Source: Zanthoxylum bungeanum (taxonomy: Eukaryota > Streptophyta > Magnoliopsida > Sapindales > Rutaceae). Taken from it: 64,000 nucleotides of DNA. A program made the position numbers and the translations under genes. The stretch is taken from assembly GCA_019454045.1 (NCBI GenBank), contig SKCR01047761.1, positions 54,055 through 118,054 of the forward strand, given 5' to 3'. Under the pieces are notes generated by a model. That model saw nothing but the letters and a program-made list of their open reading frames with translations. It ran no database searches and was not told the origin of the DNA. Below, piece by piece: positions 47,858 through 62,100 of the stretch; within the stretch, counting starts at the first letter, position 1, and each line of letters begins with the position of its first letter.

Positions 47858-49881
47858 TGTTGGACAATTATGACCCATAGCGTCACTATTTGTACAGATC
47901 ATGTTGTTGTTATACAAATTAACTATGTGACAAAGGAGATTGCACTCTTATCATTTGTGATTAGATCACCTAGATGTATAAATGATAGGAGGTCCATATG
48001 ATTTATTCCTGGACTGAGAATGATATGAGACAGTATCAGTCTACGAAGGATAAATCATTAAATATCCCTAGTCAGAGTATTATCGAGATTGGAAGTCGAT
48101 AAATACGTAAAAGACTAGTATTGCACTTGTGCGTGTTGTGAGGGCACAACGGCATAGTTCTCATATGTTTGGGTATAGGATACTCATGCAAGTGTAATAG
48201 GAGGTTGTGTTTTATCAATGGTACGGGAAATAGCTTCGCTCTGGATAGACCCTCTCCGAAATCAGGGTAGGTGTATTTGGTCTTAACCTGAGACTTGCAC
48301 AGCTAATACTTACGACAATCAATATACTTTGGTTGAGGTCGTCCAGGGCTTTAACAGATTCTGTGTACGCCAATGCTGGGTATATTGAGAATCGTAGTGT
48401 GTTGGGTGTGATGTCAAGACGGAAGTGTCACTCCATTCATATGGAGATGATGGTCACGTAGGATACGGTACTGGTTCTCTTAAGTACTGCAGTCATCGGG
48501 ATAATATGACTAGGTCATAGTTATCCGATATAGAGACTAGTTACCAGACATCCGACATGTGTTTCGTACGGGGCAGACACAATTCCAGCTCCAGGCCTAG
48601 CACGTGATCATCCGATACTGGATCGAAATACGCAATACCACATATAATACGCCTGATATAGATCGTCTATTCCTGTAAGCATGTTTCTGGAGAATTGGGT
48701 AGGCATGGCGCTTTGCTAGAAGCCAACCTTGTCTTGTGAATCGGTGTAAACGTAGTACTAGGTAATTATGTGTTCGGATAGTCCGACGACCCGATTTACT
48801 GCCAACATATCTGGAAATCTCATGGATCGCTCCTCGAAGATTCACCGATGACGTATGACTCACACTTTAATTAATCTGGGATTAATTTAATGAGAGAGAA
48901 AATTAATCTGGGATTAATTGCGGAGACATTTTATCTGGGATAAAATATCAATTAAGAGAGAGAACGATTAATTTGGAATTAATCGGTAAAATAATATATT
49001 TGATATATTATAAGAAATTGGATTTCGACGCGGAATTAAAATTAGATTTTAATTCGGGCGAACGAATTAATTTAGAATTAATTCATTAGCGATGTGAATA
49101 GTGATTTCGCTAGGCGTAATCATTTAATTACGACGCAACGGAAAATTCGTTAATTTGGAATTAGCGAACCCGAGCCCGGGATTATTTTCTAGCGCATTCG
49201 CATTTCGAATTCGAGTGCGGCACGCAAGTCAAATCAAGCGTCAAATCGCAATTCACATCAAGCGTCAAATCACATGTCACTTTGAGTGATGTGACATTTG
49301 ATTGATTGATGTGAGTTGATGTGAGGTGATTGAAAGAAAGCATTAAATGCTTTGCTTTTTGAAATTGAAAAAGTAAATGGTTTATTAATTTTGGAAAATA
49401 TATAAACCTATTACATTTTTTCTTTTTCCCACTCTCTCTCCTGCTTCACGGTTTCACAAGTTTTGGAGCCAAAAAGCTCATCTTCATCGCTTTCGGCCTC
49501 AAGGCCATCTCCTTCTTCCTTCTCACTGGTTTGACCGAAAATGAAGACAAGAAAGGAGTGATTTTGTTGCAAGATCAAGGTGCTAGCACACTCTAGGAGG
49601 GATACCAAGGTGATAGGGCAGTCAGTTCGTGAGTATGGAAGACTATCACAAATCTTGGAGCTTTAATGGAGTCCATGGCCGATTCTTCATGGAGGAGATC
49701 CACCCACTGCCGTGCAGTCCACCCTTTGCGCAGCCCATTGTCGAGCTTGGAGAGGTCAGTTCGTTTTGGTCATCATCACATCTCAACCGATCAATGTGAG
49801 TTTTTCCGCACCTCCTATGATTGTATTTACACTTGTTTCATGCTTGATTTATTATCTTGGGAAGCTTAGAGCAAACCAACA
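47858..49881 (+). repeat. 3' LTR of element G
   Basis: TGTTGGACAATTATGACCC...GCAAACCAACA, 2024 bp, complete. Its last 800 bp are nearly identical to 41206-42018. Confidence 0.93.
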
Positions 49882-51087
49882 AATATCAATCCAAAAAGGT
49901 TTAATCATTAAATATCCCTAGTCAGAGTATTATCGAGATTGGACATCGATAATACGTAAAAGATTGGTATTACACTTGTGCGCGTTGTAGGAGCATAACG
50001 GCATAGTTCTCATATATTTGGGTTTAGGATACTCATGCAAGTGTAATAGGAGGCTGTGTTTACCGATGGTACGGAAACAGCTTCGCTCTGGATAGACCCC
50101 TCGGAATTCCATTGGTAGTATGACTATGTGTCTATGGAAGTCCGAATCAGGGTAGGTGTATTTGGTCTTAACCTGAGACTTGCACCGCTAATACTTGCGA
50201 CAATCAATATACTTTGGTTTTGGTCGTTCAGGGCTTTAACAGGTTCTGTGTACGCCTCTTCTAGGTATATTGAGAATCGTAGTGTATTGGGTGTGATGTC
50301 GAGACGGAAGTATCACTCCAGTCATAGTGGAGATGATGATCACGTAGGATACGGAACTGGTGCTTTTATGTACTGCAGTCATCGGGATAATATGACTAGG
50401 TCATGGTTATCCGATTATAGAGACTAGTTACCAGAGATCCGATATGTGCTTCGTACAGGGCAGACATAATTCCATCCTCATGCCTTGCATGTGACATCTG
50501 ATACTGGATCGTAATACGCAATACTACGTATACTACGCCTGATATAGATCACATATTCCTATAAGAATATTTCTAGAGAATTGGGTAGGCACGGTGCTTT
50601 GCTAGAAGCCAACCATGTCTTGTAAATCGGTAAAAACGTAGTACTATTTACGTACGTGTTCGGATAGTCCGACGACCGGATTTACTGCCTACATATCCGG
50701 GGATCTCATGGGTCGTTTCCCAAAGATTCACCGATGACGTATGACTCGCACTTTTTTAATATGGGATTAATTATATGAGAGAGAAAATTAATCTAGGATT
50801 AATTATGGAGATATTTTATCTGGGATAAAATATTATTTAAAGAGGGAGAACGATTAATTTGGAATTAATCGATAAAATAATATATTCGATATATTATACG
50901 AAATTGAATTTTGACGCGGAATCAAAATTAGATTTTAATTCTGGCCAACGAGTTAATTTAGAATTAATTCGTTAGCGACATGAATAGTAATTTTAATAGG
51001 CATAATTATTTAATTAAATTTGATTTAATTACGTCACAACGGAAAATTCATTAATTCGGAATTAGCGAACCCGAGCTCGGGAGTGAT
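49882..51087 (+). repeat. 3' LTR of element F, middle fragment
   Basis: AATATCAATCCAAAAAGG matches F's 5' LTR from 33933, and the fragment runs to CTCGGGAGTG (compare 35127). The last five bases GTGAT (51083-51087) are the left target duplication of H. The LTR continues at 63170. Confidence 0.9.
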
Positions 51088-53134
51088 TGTTGGATAATTA
51101 TGACACATAGCGTCACTATTTGTACAGATCATAGTGTCGTTGTATAAATTAACTATGTGACAAAGGAGATTGCTCTCTTATCATTTGTGATTAGATCACC
51201 TAGATGTATAAATGATAGGAGGTCCCTATGATTAGTTCCGAATTGAGATGATATGAGACAGTATCAGTCTTCGAAGGTTTAATCCTTAAATATCCCTAGT
51301 CGTAGTATTATCGAGACTGGACATCGATAATGCGGAATAGACTAGCATTACACTTGTGCGTGCTATGGAAGCCTAACAGCATAGTTCTCATATATTTGGG
51401 TATTGGATACTCATGCAAGTGTAATAGGAGGTTGTGTTTTATCGATGGTACGGAAAACAGCTTCGCTCTGGATAGACCCCTCGGAATTCCATTGGTAGTA
51501 TGACTATGTGTCTATGGAAGTCCGAAATCAGGGTAGGTGTATTTGGTCTTAACTTGAGACTTGCACCGCTAATACTTGCGACAATCAATATGCTTTGGTT
51601 TTGGTCGTCCAGGGCTTTAACAGGTTCTGTGTACGCCTCTGCTGGGTATATTGAGAATCGTATGTGTATTGGGTGTGATGTCAAGATGGAAGTATCACTC
51701 CAGTCATAGTGGAGATGATGTCACGTAGGATACGGAACTAGTGCTCTTAAGTATTGCAGTCATCGGGATGATATGACCAGGTCATGTTCATCCGATTATA
51801 GAGACTAGTTACCAGACATCCGACATGTGTTTCGTACGGGGCAGACATAATTCCAGCCACAGGTCTGGCACGTGAGATCTGATACTGGATCGCTATACGC
51901 AATACTACGTATACTATGCCTGACATAGATTGTATATTCCAGTAAGAATATTCTGGAGAATGGGTAGGCACGGTGCTTTGCTAGAAGCCAACCATGTCTT
52001 GTAAATCCGTAAGCATGTGGTACGAGGTACGCACTTAATCGGATAGTCCGATAACCGGATTTACTGCCAACATATCCAGAGGTCTCTTGGGTCGCTTCCC
52101 AAAGATTCACCGATGACAGTTGACTTAAACTAGAATTGATCTGGGATTTATTTAGAGAGAGAAAATTAATCTGGGATTAATTGAGGCTTTATTTAATCTA
52201 GGATTAAATGTGTTCGGAAGAGAGAGAACGCGATTAATTTGGAATTAATCGGTAAAATACATTTAATAGTTAAATTTGATTTTTCTATTTAATTTATTTG
52301 CATGGGCTAAAATTAATATATCGGATATATTACTATGAATTGAATTTCATTACGAAATTAAATTTGGACTTTAATACGAGCGAACGGATTAATTTAGAAT
52401 TAATTCGTAAACGGCATTCGTAATATATTTACGAGGCGTCGTCATTTAATTAAATTAGATTTAATTATTTAGCGACGGAAATTTGTTTAATCGGATTAAA
52501 CGAATCCGAGCCGCGGCAAAAATTCGTAGAATCCATTTGAATTTGAATTCAAATGTGGGGCCCACTTCACATGTGGTAGTAGTTGGGGTGGTAGTTGGCA
52601 TTTATGCCAAGCCACCAACTTTCCAACTACCTTGGAATGGTTTTGGTGAAACCATTTACCCAACCACCTTGTTTAGGTAAAAGGGTAAATTAGTTTTACG
52701 AAAAAAGCCATCTCTCTCTCTCACAACACAACACTTGACAAAAGTAAACCCTAATTGATTTAGCAAATGGGCGTGAGCTTCATCCTTGCTAGGGCGTGAG
52801 CTTCTTTTCTCCTCTCTTGATTTTGAGGCAAAATCAACAAAGCTAGCACTTGTAGAAGTCTTCTAAGGTGATAGGGAAACCAACTCAAAGCTTGGAATCA
52901 ACACAAAGTTGGATCTTGGAGATCTTCATTCACAACTCAAAGCTTGGAACAACAAAGGAAGGATCTTGGAAACCAACTCAAAGCTTGGAATCACAAAGGA
53001 ATGATCTTGGAGATCTTCTTCTCAAAATTTTAAAAGCTCAAATCCATTCAATGTAAGTAATTCCGCAACTTATAATGAATTTATGAACCTTTTCTTGCTT
53101 ATTAGATCCTTGGCATGTTCTAGGAACACTAACA
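51088..53134 (+). repeat. 5' LTR of element H
   Basis: TGTTGGATAATTATGACAC...GGAACACTAACA. The donor-like GTAAGT is at 53053. The stretch 52880-53010 has a threefold local repeat. Confidence 0.93.
52882..53000 (+). repeat. Threefold repeat in the 3' part of H's LTR
   Basis: AACTCAAAGCTTGGA occurs at 52882, 52934 and 52975, each followed by an AAAG...GATCTTGGA segment. The same set is present in the 3' LTR near 62914-63040. The other LTRs have a single AGCTTGGAGCTTGG-type motif here. Confidence 0.88.
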
Positions 53135-55647
53135 ATGGTATCAAGAGCCAATTTTAAGCATAAAAATTTTAGGGTTCATGAGACAAAAAATTGGGGCTTT
53201 TTATGTTTTGAGCATGATTCTTCAAATTGATGCTTTGAGCATGCTTAGAATATGATAACTTAGAGTTATGCATGATTACATTTGAGATAAATTGATTGGA
53301 TCAAATTTTTGATAATTTATTAGCTTGGCCGAAACTGTGTAGCAGTGGACTGCATGTTTATTTTTTTTTTGTAACATGAAATGATATGTTTAAATGCATG
53401 TTTAAATGTTGATTGTTGGTTTGATTGGGTTAGAATCAAAGTCAATAATGTTATGTTAAAATCAAAGAGCATGTTGAGCATGAAATGATATGTTTTGGAT
53501 TCAATTTGTGTTGAACATGAAATGATGTGTTTTGGCTTCAATTTGTGTTGAGCATAAATTGATGGATTAAGCATGACTAATTAAGTTAATTGGTATTTTG
53601 GAAATATTGAGTTTAATTAATTAATCATGACTAATACACTTTAATAAAAATAATTGTGATATTTGGAATATTATAATTATGTTAATAAGCCTTTAATTAT
53701 GAATTGGGCTAAAAGTGTGTATTTGGGCTTAATGGCCTTGGTTGACCAAGTTTGGTTTGGACTTTTGGATTGGATCCAATTGGGCCCAAAACCAATTCCA
53801 TAAAGTCCAAATACATCACTTGGCCCTTTAAAGAATTTAATTGGGCCTAAATTATTTGTAGGCAATAGGGTGATTCCTATTGGGCCTTGGCATTTTGGGT
53901 TTGACCCATTATGGCCAAAGCCCATGCCTTAGAAAATAATTAAAAGCCATTGGACTTAATTAAAATGACATTGGATGTGTTTGGGCCTTTGAGACCCATC
54001 AAGATTGGATTTGGAATCCAAGTCTTTAAGGCATATAAATAAGTGTAAATATTTAATTTGGAATTAAATTTGGAATTAGTATTGAATACAAATAAATTGG
54101 ATTTAAAGTTGCAGTTCAATATAATTCAAGAATACTTACTTTGAGTATTTATCTTAAACGAGTTTGACTCACGCAAATCAAATCGTTGTTTGAACATTGG
54201 ATGGTCATTAATTCAAAGATTAATTAATTGGACTAGATTGATTGAATAACATGATTTGTATGAATACATGAATGTGTTGTATGAATAATGTATATCGAAT
54301 GGATATTAGAAGGGCGATGGCAATTTTGGAAATTGTAATAAATTTAGAATTTTAAATTGGACCTGCGTGTCCAGCCTTTTATCTCCTTATTCTTTGTATT
54401 TCTCTTCTCACCAATTCCCCTCAATGTAAATGAGGTTTCTTTATGTATTATGTAATGTTGGGTAGAAGTTAGAATAGTTCTAGCCGGGGAGAGGAAATGG
54501 AGTGATTTGTTCTAGGAACAATTTGTGACATATCCATCCGCATATCATTATTAATTTATTTATCGCGCCTTATTATGCTTTTAGAATGCATGTTTAAGGG
54601 TGTATGATGAGACCTAATCAAAGATAATAAATTGGTTGCCAATTTACGTGAAAAACCCTCAAAAACCTATTAAGTGTTTTCCTTCCGTTGAGTGATTCTT
54701 ACTCAAGATTCAAAGTTGGCATTGGTTGTTGGCCAAAGTCAAGACCTTTGTCAATTGCGGATGTGTTTGAATCATGAGAGTTTTGTTCCATATCGGTGTC
54801 TTGTCCAAGTCGTGATTTGTTGGCCAAAGTCAAGATCATTTCTTGTCCATCGACATTGATTACGAAGCTTTCCATGTCAATGGGTCCCGCTTAACTGGAA
54901 TCATTAAGCTTGTTGTGCCAAAGCTAAGGCTTAGTTGATTCAGAGGAAAAAGGTTAGGAAAATATATTGGATATATTGGCATATATATTGTATATATGTT
55001 TCGGAGTTGGATGTCCACCTACTGGATCTAGGAATTAGATGAGATCCAATTGATCTTAGAGATCTACCTAGTTAAGTATCATACAATTTGTTGGCCAAAG
55101 TCAAGATTATGTGTTATTTAACGGGATCCTAGCCCACTAGGAAACAAGGTTTCCCGAGTACTCAACAGAGGGTTAGAGGCTCGCCGAAAAATAGTGGGAG
55201 GCAAGTATTAGATTTGCAATTTCGTTTAGATACTTGCCATACGCACTCATTTCATTTTCGTCATAATTATTTATAAAATATTAGTTGGACTAATATTTAA
55301 TTGTTGTTTTAATTAAACAGTTGGACTGTATTCAAACTACTTCATTTATAGTTGATTATATAATTGGATTATAGTAATCAATATATTTGATTTTACCCTT
55401 CATTTATAGTTGATTATATAATTGGATTATAGTAATCAATATATTTGAATTTTACCGATCATTTATAGTTGATTATATAATTGGATTATAGTAATCAATA
55501 TATATTTGATTTTAACCAAATAAAATTGTAATTAGTTATATAGTTAGACTATAATAATCATTACATTAGATTGTACCCGAAATCGTTGATTGATAGTTAG
55601 ACTATTGGAATCAAGATAACTGAAAGATTAGTGTTTAAAACATAATC
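53135..55647 (+). other. Leader of element H
   Basis: The primer-binding site TGGTATCAAGAGCC is at 53136. The 18-bp repeats are near 54729, 54822 and 55089, and the acceptor AG is at 55320 with GGACTAATATT upstream. Three tandem units of about 62 bp (TATAGTTGATTATATAATTG...) lie at 55345-55505, after the acceptor. Confidence 0.85.
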
Positions 55648-56260
55648 CTGGGTGAAAATGTGTTTGAACGACTTTAATTTTCAAATTGGAATAAAATTTC
55701 AGGATGGTCCTGGAAACTAATAAGTTACTTTATTTGATAAAATAACATATTAGGCATAAGCCCAGAGTTAAGCAAATAGTAGAGCATGATCTTGGGAAGA
55801 TTCATGTGATGATAACTTTAGTGCTTAATCCATTATACTTGTCCTTAATTTCCTAATCAGAACTAAGGATTAGATCCTTCAAGTATGATGAAGAAATTGA
55901 AGGATCTTCATAGATCTATTCTTAGATCTTAGAAGTATTAAATTGCAATTAATAACTCTTGGAGAGTTAATGGCTATCTCAAGGCAATTAAAGCCAAAGT
56001 TTGCAATAAGGCAAGTAGCGCAAGGCGCACCTTACTTCGATATTCTAGAAGCAAGGCTTGGCCTAAGGCTTCTGGGATATAGAAAAGGGCAAAGGCAAAA
56101 TCATTATTGTCTTCTAGGAAGACAAATGACATATCACAAGATGTCTGCTTAAACTATGCAAATGGGATCATGAAGCGTGATGCCGTATGGACAAAGACAG
56201 AATGAAGGAATGAAGACGAGGAAAGGCTCTGACTTCAAATATGTTTGTCATAAATATGTT
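55648..56260 (+). pseudogene. gag remnant of element H
   Basis: CTG at 55648-55650 replaces ATG. The capsid deletion is as in B, F and G. An open stretch at 55943-56152 keeps LKPKFAIRQVAQGAPYFDI. The knuckle (about 56136-56175) is broken by small deletions. Confidence 0.82.
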
Positions 56261-59114
56261 CACTACTAGTATTAAAATTGGATTTTAAATACTAAGTGTG
56301 ATACATAAATATGCATTGATGTGCAGAATCTGCCATGAGCAGGATACTGACTTCAATTGAGATTAATTGCGAATCAGAAAGGGCGGACGAAAGTCGCTGT
56401 TTTACCGTAGATACCTAAGTTTAGGAACTACCCTTGGGTGTGTACTTAAATTAGGAAATTGTATAATGTAACTAGTTTGACTAGAAACATTATCTCTATA
56501 TCGAGTATAACTCGTTGCGAGTATACCTTTATATTCTAGAACACTAAAGTGTTTTATTTTATAAAGATTATATTAAGATAAACACATTAGATGTGAATAA
56601 CAGTATTTATATTTTGAATATAAATAAATCTCAAACATATAATATGACGAACAAATAGCTCAAACTGATTTGATCAGATAAGACTTATATGTGGCAGTGT
56701 TATCTGGGGACACATTAAACAAAAAATCGTATATCCACACTTTTGAAGAATGGATACTAGGACGGATTTGATTCCATTCAAATGATGTCTACGAATCTAG
56801 TTCATAAGGTAAAGTACCTAAAATACCTTTTACTTGGTAAAAGTGTAAGTGCCATCGATCTATTAGCCATCGTTCATAGTGTCGTAAGTGGGCCCATATC
56901 TAGCTAGGCTAGAGGTGGATATGAGTATTTCGTGACCTTTACGGATGTGGCATCGCGTTATGGTTATGTGTCTCTTATGAAACACAAATCGGAAACTTTT
57001 AGAGTTTCGACACGAAGTAGACAAACAGATCGGCTAAAGTATTAAAACCATCACGGTTTGACCATGATGAAAATACTTAAGCAATAAGTTTTTTCAAATA
57101 CTTGAAAGAGTATAGTATTCTTTCAATGAAGACTCCTCCCGGAAACACGTCAGTTTGACGGTGTGTCCGAACGGAGGAGAAAACCGAATTTTATTGGACA
57201 TGATAAGGTTAATCATGAGTCGCTCTGAGCTACCATTTTCTTCAAAAGGATAAGCATTTAACAGTGCAATACTTATTTTGAATAAGGTTCCATAAAAATT
57301 TGTTTGACAGATTTCATATTAGATATGAACAGGAAAGAAACTGGGTTTTCTCACTCCTGAAGATTTGGGATGCTGGGCATATGTTTGGATGATACCAAAC
57401 TAGAACCCAAATCAGATAAGTGCCTAATTGTAGGTTGTCCTAGGGAAACCAAAGTATAGTACTTATACAACTCACAAGAGAACAATTTAATTGTTGCTCT
57501 CCATGCGGTTTTCCTAAGAGGAATACCTAAATGCAGTGGTAAGTGGGAGGAAATTAAAACTCGATGAAAAATCAGAGTAATACTGTTCCAGGCACCGATT
57601 CTTTAATGGAACACAAACAGTTCATCAAGGATGAAACTGTACCACAATCTTCGAATACACAAGAACCACATTAGTCGGAGAGAGAATCAGAAAACAACCT
57701 GGGAGGTATGGGTTTCTGATCTCACCTCATAAAGATGTCAATCTTATTGAGGAAGAACTGACTACATATGAGGAAGTGATACAAGGTATCGACTCCCCAT
57801 TATGGCAAAGTGTCATGAAGTCCCGAAATGGATTCCATGTATACCAACTATGTTTAGAGACTATTGATGTACCAGAAGGCATTGTGCCTATTGGTACTAT
57901 ATAAGTCTTCAAGGAAGACATACATGGATGGCAACATACCAACGTACTAAATAGGCTTTGTAGCGAAAAGGTATCGTTATCAACATTGTGTCGATTACAA
58001 CGAAACCTTTTACCTGTTGCCATGGATAAATCCATTTGGATAATGCTTGCTGATGCTGCATGTTTCATTCATGAAATATGGCAGCTGAATGTCAAAATCG
58101 CTTTCCTCAAACGGAAACCTCTTTGGAGGATGTTTATAACATCCTGACGGTTTTGTCGTACCAGAACTAGCAAACAAGATTTGCAGGTTATTCGATCCAT
58201 GTATGGATTGAAGTAAGCATTGGGTTCTTGGAATTATCGTTTTGATGTAATCATAATGGTTTATGATTTAATTCAAAACGAGAAATGATTCTTGTGTATA
58301 TAAGGAGGTTAGTGGGAGCGCACTGAAAGTGACTACCCTAAATAATGATGATATGTCATTTCTTGGAAATGATATTCACATATTACAATCAGTGAAAGCT
58401 TGGCTTTCATGAAAATTCTCCGTAGAATTCTTGGGAGAAACAACCTTTATTCTAGGAATAAAGATCTACTGGGATAGATTTAAAGTTGTTAACACTCTCT
58501 GAGAACTCGTACATTGAAAAATGTATGTGACATGGTGTCTCATACGCTTTGAGCATATGGAGTCACAAACAGGTCAATCCAAGTGATAGTCACTGGATTG
58601 ATATTAAGAACATCCATTAGTATCTTAGAGAACTAAGGGGATGTCTTAAACTATGAAGAATGAGAACTTGAAGTGATGGGGATCACTGGTGCAAGTTTCC
58701 TAACCGATAAAAACAACGGTACTATACAGTTTGAATAACGAAACAGTGAGCTAGAAATCTTCCAAGCAAGATACCGTTACCGAATAAACAACAAATGCGG
58801 GTTATTGCTGCGGCTGAGGCAGCAATAGAAGCCATTTGGGTCGATGATAAATCTAATTAGATTAGATATAGTTCTGAAAGCAGCTGAGCTAGGCGTCAGC
58901 ACAAGCTAAAGAATTAATGGTCTCATCAACGATCCAGATATATACTTCGACTATTCATCTGATTCGTTCGGATCATACATCATGGCGATGTGATGATCGA
59001 ATAAATCGCATCAGACGATAATCACGCAAATCCGCTGATAAAGCATTTCCTCAACAGTTTGATCGAACCGTACATAGTTCGGGTGCATGACACTCGAGTG
59101 ACTGGCTATAGGCC
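56261..59114 (+). pseudogene. pol remnant of element H
   Basis: Pre-integrase 56670-56790, integrase 56800-57370, linker 57380-57780, RT 57790-58450, RNase H 58640-59060. In the protease the DSG-type site near 56280 reads as a stop-containing remnant. RT has HEIWQLNVKIAFLK with Asn (58088-58090) for the catalytic Asp, and NNDD (58341-58352) for YVDD. The shared 165-bp deletion is at about 58517. The reading is inactive, with many stops and single-base gaps. A purine tract is at 59115-59125. Confidence 0.87.
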
Positions 59115-59125
59115 AAGTGGGAGAT

Positions 59126-62100
59126 TGTTGGATAATTATGACCCATAGCGTCACTATTTGTACAGATCATAGTGTTGTTGTACAAATAACTATGTGACAA
59201 ATGAGATTGCTCTCTTATCATTTGTGATTAGATCACCTAGATGTATAAATGATAGGAGGTCCATATGATTAGTTCCAGATTGAGATGATATGAGACAGTA
59301 TCAGTCTTCGAAGGTTTAATCATTAAATATCCCTAGTCGTAGTATTATCGAGACTGGACATCGATAATGCGTGAAGACTAGTAATTACACTGTGCGTGTT
59401 ATGGAAGCGTAACAGCATAGTTCTCATATATTGGGTATTGGATACTCATGCAAGTGTAATAGGAGGTTGTGTTTTACCGATGGTACGAAAAACAGGCTTC
59501 GCTCTGGATAGACCCCTCGGAATTCCATTGGTATTATGACTATGTGTCTATGGAAGTCCGAAATCAGGGTAGGTGTATTTGGTCTTAACCTGAGACTTGC
59601 ACCGCTAATATTTGCGACAATCAATATGCTTTGGTTTTGGTCGTCCAGGGCTTTAAAACCGGTTCTGTGTACGCCTCGCTGGGTATATTGAGAATCGTAG
59701 TGGATTGGGTATGATGTCAGACGGAAGATCACTGCAGTCATAGTGGAATGATGTCACGTAGGATACGGAACTAGTGCTCTTAAGTACTGCAGTCATCGGG
59801 ATGATAGTGACTAGGTCATGTTCATCCGATTATAGAGACTAGTTACCAGACATCCGATATGTGCTTCGTACGGGGCAAACATAATTCCAGCCTCAGGCCT
59901 AGCACGTGACATCTGATACTGGATCATTATACGTAATACTATGTATACTACGCCTGACATAGATTGTATATTCCAGTAAGAATATTTCTGGAAAATTGGG
60001 TAGGCACGGTGCTTTGCTAGAAGCCAACCATGTCTTGTGTAAATCCGTAAGCATGTGGTACGAGGTGTTGGTTTCTATTAAGGTCCCAAGATCAATAATA
60101 AGCATGATCAAGTGCGAATACAAATCGAAGAAGTTACGGAATACTTACATCGAGCGGTTGAGCGACGCGGAGACGAACAAAATATAATTTTCTTCTCTTG
60201 GACTGGTCACGGCAGTGACAGTGTCTGCTCACTGGTTTGGCGTCCATTTTGGTCCTTCGTCAAGCTCCAAGCTTCGTCGAATGGTTTTCGGCTCATGGGT
60301 ATACTTCCCTATCACCTTCGCATGTCTCGTAAGTGTGCTAGCACTTGTGATTTTGCCACAAAATCCCACTCTTGCTTCCCATTATTTTCGGTTCTGGCCA
60401 GCAGAAAATAAAACCAGAAAATGCCCAAGAGGGGCGTGAGAGAGATGAAGAATTTTGGAGAAGAGAGAGATGAAAATGTGTTAAGTGTTTTTGGTAATTC
60501 AATTTCTTCAAATCATATAGCAATTTTGGTTCCAAAAGTCAAGGCAATTAACGCCCATAAATGCCAACCCACACACATCACTCAATCACATCAATCATAA
60601 GTTGTCAAGTCGCATCACTCAAAGTGACAAGTGATTTGACGCTTGATGCGACTAATGATTTGACACTTGATTTGACTTGCGTGCCGCACTCGAATTCGAA
60701 ATGCGAATGCGCTCGCAAATAATCCCGGGCTCGGGTTCGCTAATTCTAAATTAACGAATTTTCTGTTGCGTCGTAATTAAATGATTACGCCTAGCGAAAT
60801 CACTATTCACGTCGCTAACGAATTAATTCTAAATTAATTCGTTCTCCCGAATTAAAATCTAATTTTAATTCTGCGTCGAAATCCAATTTCGTTTAATATA
60901 TCAATTATATTAATCGTTATCTCTCTTTAATTGATAATTTATCCCAGATAAAATATCTCCGCAATTAATCCCAGATTAATTTTCTCTCTCTTCTAATTAA
61001 TCCCAGATTAATTTAGAGTGCGAGTCATACGTCATCGGTGAATCTTTGGGAAGCGACCCATGAGATCCCCGGATATGTTGGCAGTAAATTCGGTCGTCGG
61101 ACTATCCGAACACGTAAGTAACCTCGTACTACATTTAACCGATTTACAAGACAAGGTTGGCCTCTAGCAAGCGCCATGTCTTCCCAATTCTCCAGAAATA
61201 TCCTTACAGGAATAAAGGATCTATATCAGGCGTAGTATACGTAGTATTACGTATTCTATACAGTATCAGATGATCCACGTGCTAGGCCTGGGGCTGGAAT
61301 TGTGTCTGCCCCGTACGAACAGCACATGTCGGATGTCTGGTAACTAGTCTCTATAATCGGATAAACATGACCTTGTTATTTTATCCCGATGACTGCAGTA
61401 CTTAAGAGTACTAGTACCGTATCCTACGTGACCATCATCTCCATATGACTGGAGTGACACTTCCGTCTTGACATCACACCCAACACACTACGATTCTCAA
61501 TATACCCAACATTGGCGTACACAGACCTGTTAAAGCCCTGGATGACCGCAACCAAAGTATATTGATTGTCGCAAGATTAGCGGTGCAAGTCTCAGGTGTA
61601 AGACCAAATACACCTACCCTGATTTCGGACTTTCATAGACACATAGTCATACTACCAATGGAATTCCGGGGGGTCTATCCAAAGCGAAGCTGTTTCCCGT
61701 ACCATCGGTAAAACACAACCTCCTATTACACTTGCATGAGTATCCTATACCCAAATATATTAGAACTATGTCGTTGTGCCCTCACAACGCGCACAAGTGT
61801 AATACTAGTCTTTTACGTATTTATCGATATCCAATCTCGATAATACTCTGACTATGGATATTTAATGATTTATCCTTCGTGGACTGATACTGTCTCATAT
61901 CATTCTCCGTCCAGGAAAAAATCATAGGGACCTCTCATCATTTATACATCTATGTGATCTAATCACAAATGATAAGAGTGCAATCTCCTTTGTCACATAG
62001 TTAATTTTTACAACAACACCGTGATCTGTACAAATAGTGACGTTATGGGTCATAATTGTCCAACACGAGGTACGCACTTAATCGGATAGTCCGATAACCG

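Larger units (their letters stand above)
41206..49881 (+). mobile_element. Element G: copia element inside F's 3' LTR
   Basis: 5' LTR 41206-42018 (first 1.2 kb missing), primer-binding site 42020, internal region to 47857, complete 3' LTR 47858-49881. F's LTR resumes at 49882 (AATATCAATCC, as at 33933). A single deletion across the left join accounts for the loss from both F and G, so no target duplication can be checked. Confidence 0.86.

Noticed and set aside
52868..53056. Frame with repeated TQSLES/SKLGTTKEGSW words, possible repeat protein
   Set aside because: The repeats are the threefold DNA repeat in H's LTR, upstream of the donor-like site; not supported as coding.
60112..60411. Overlapping plus-strand frames of 99 and 74 codons in solo LTR I
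   Set aside because: They lie antisense within the LTR's variable segment. No relative elsewhere in the window and no recognisable domain.
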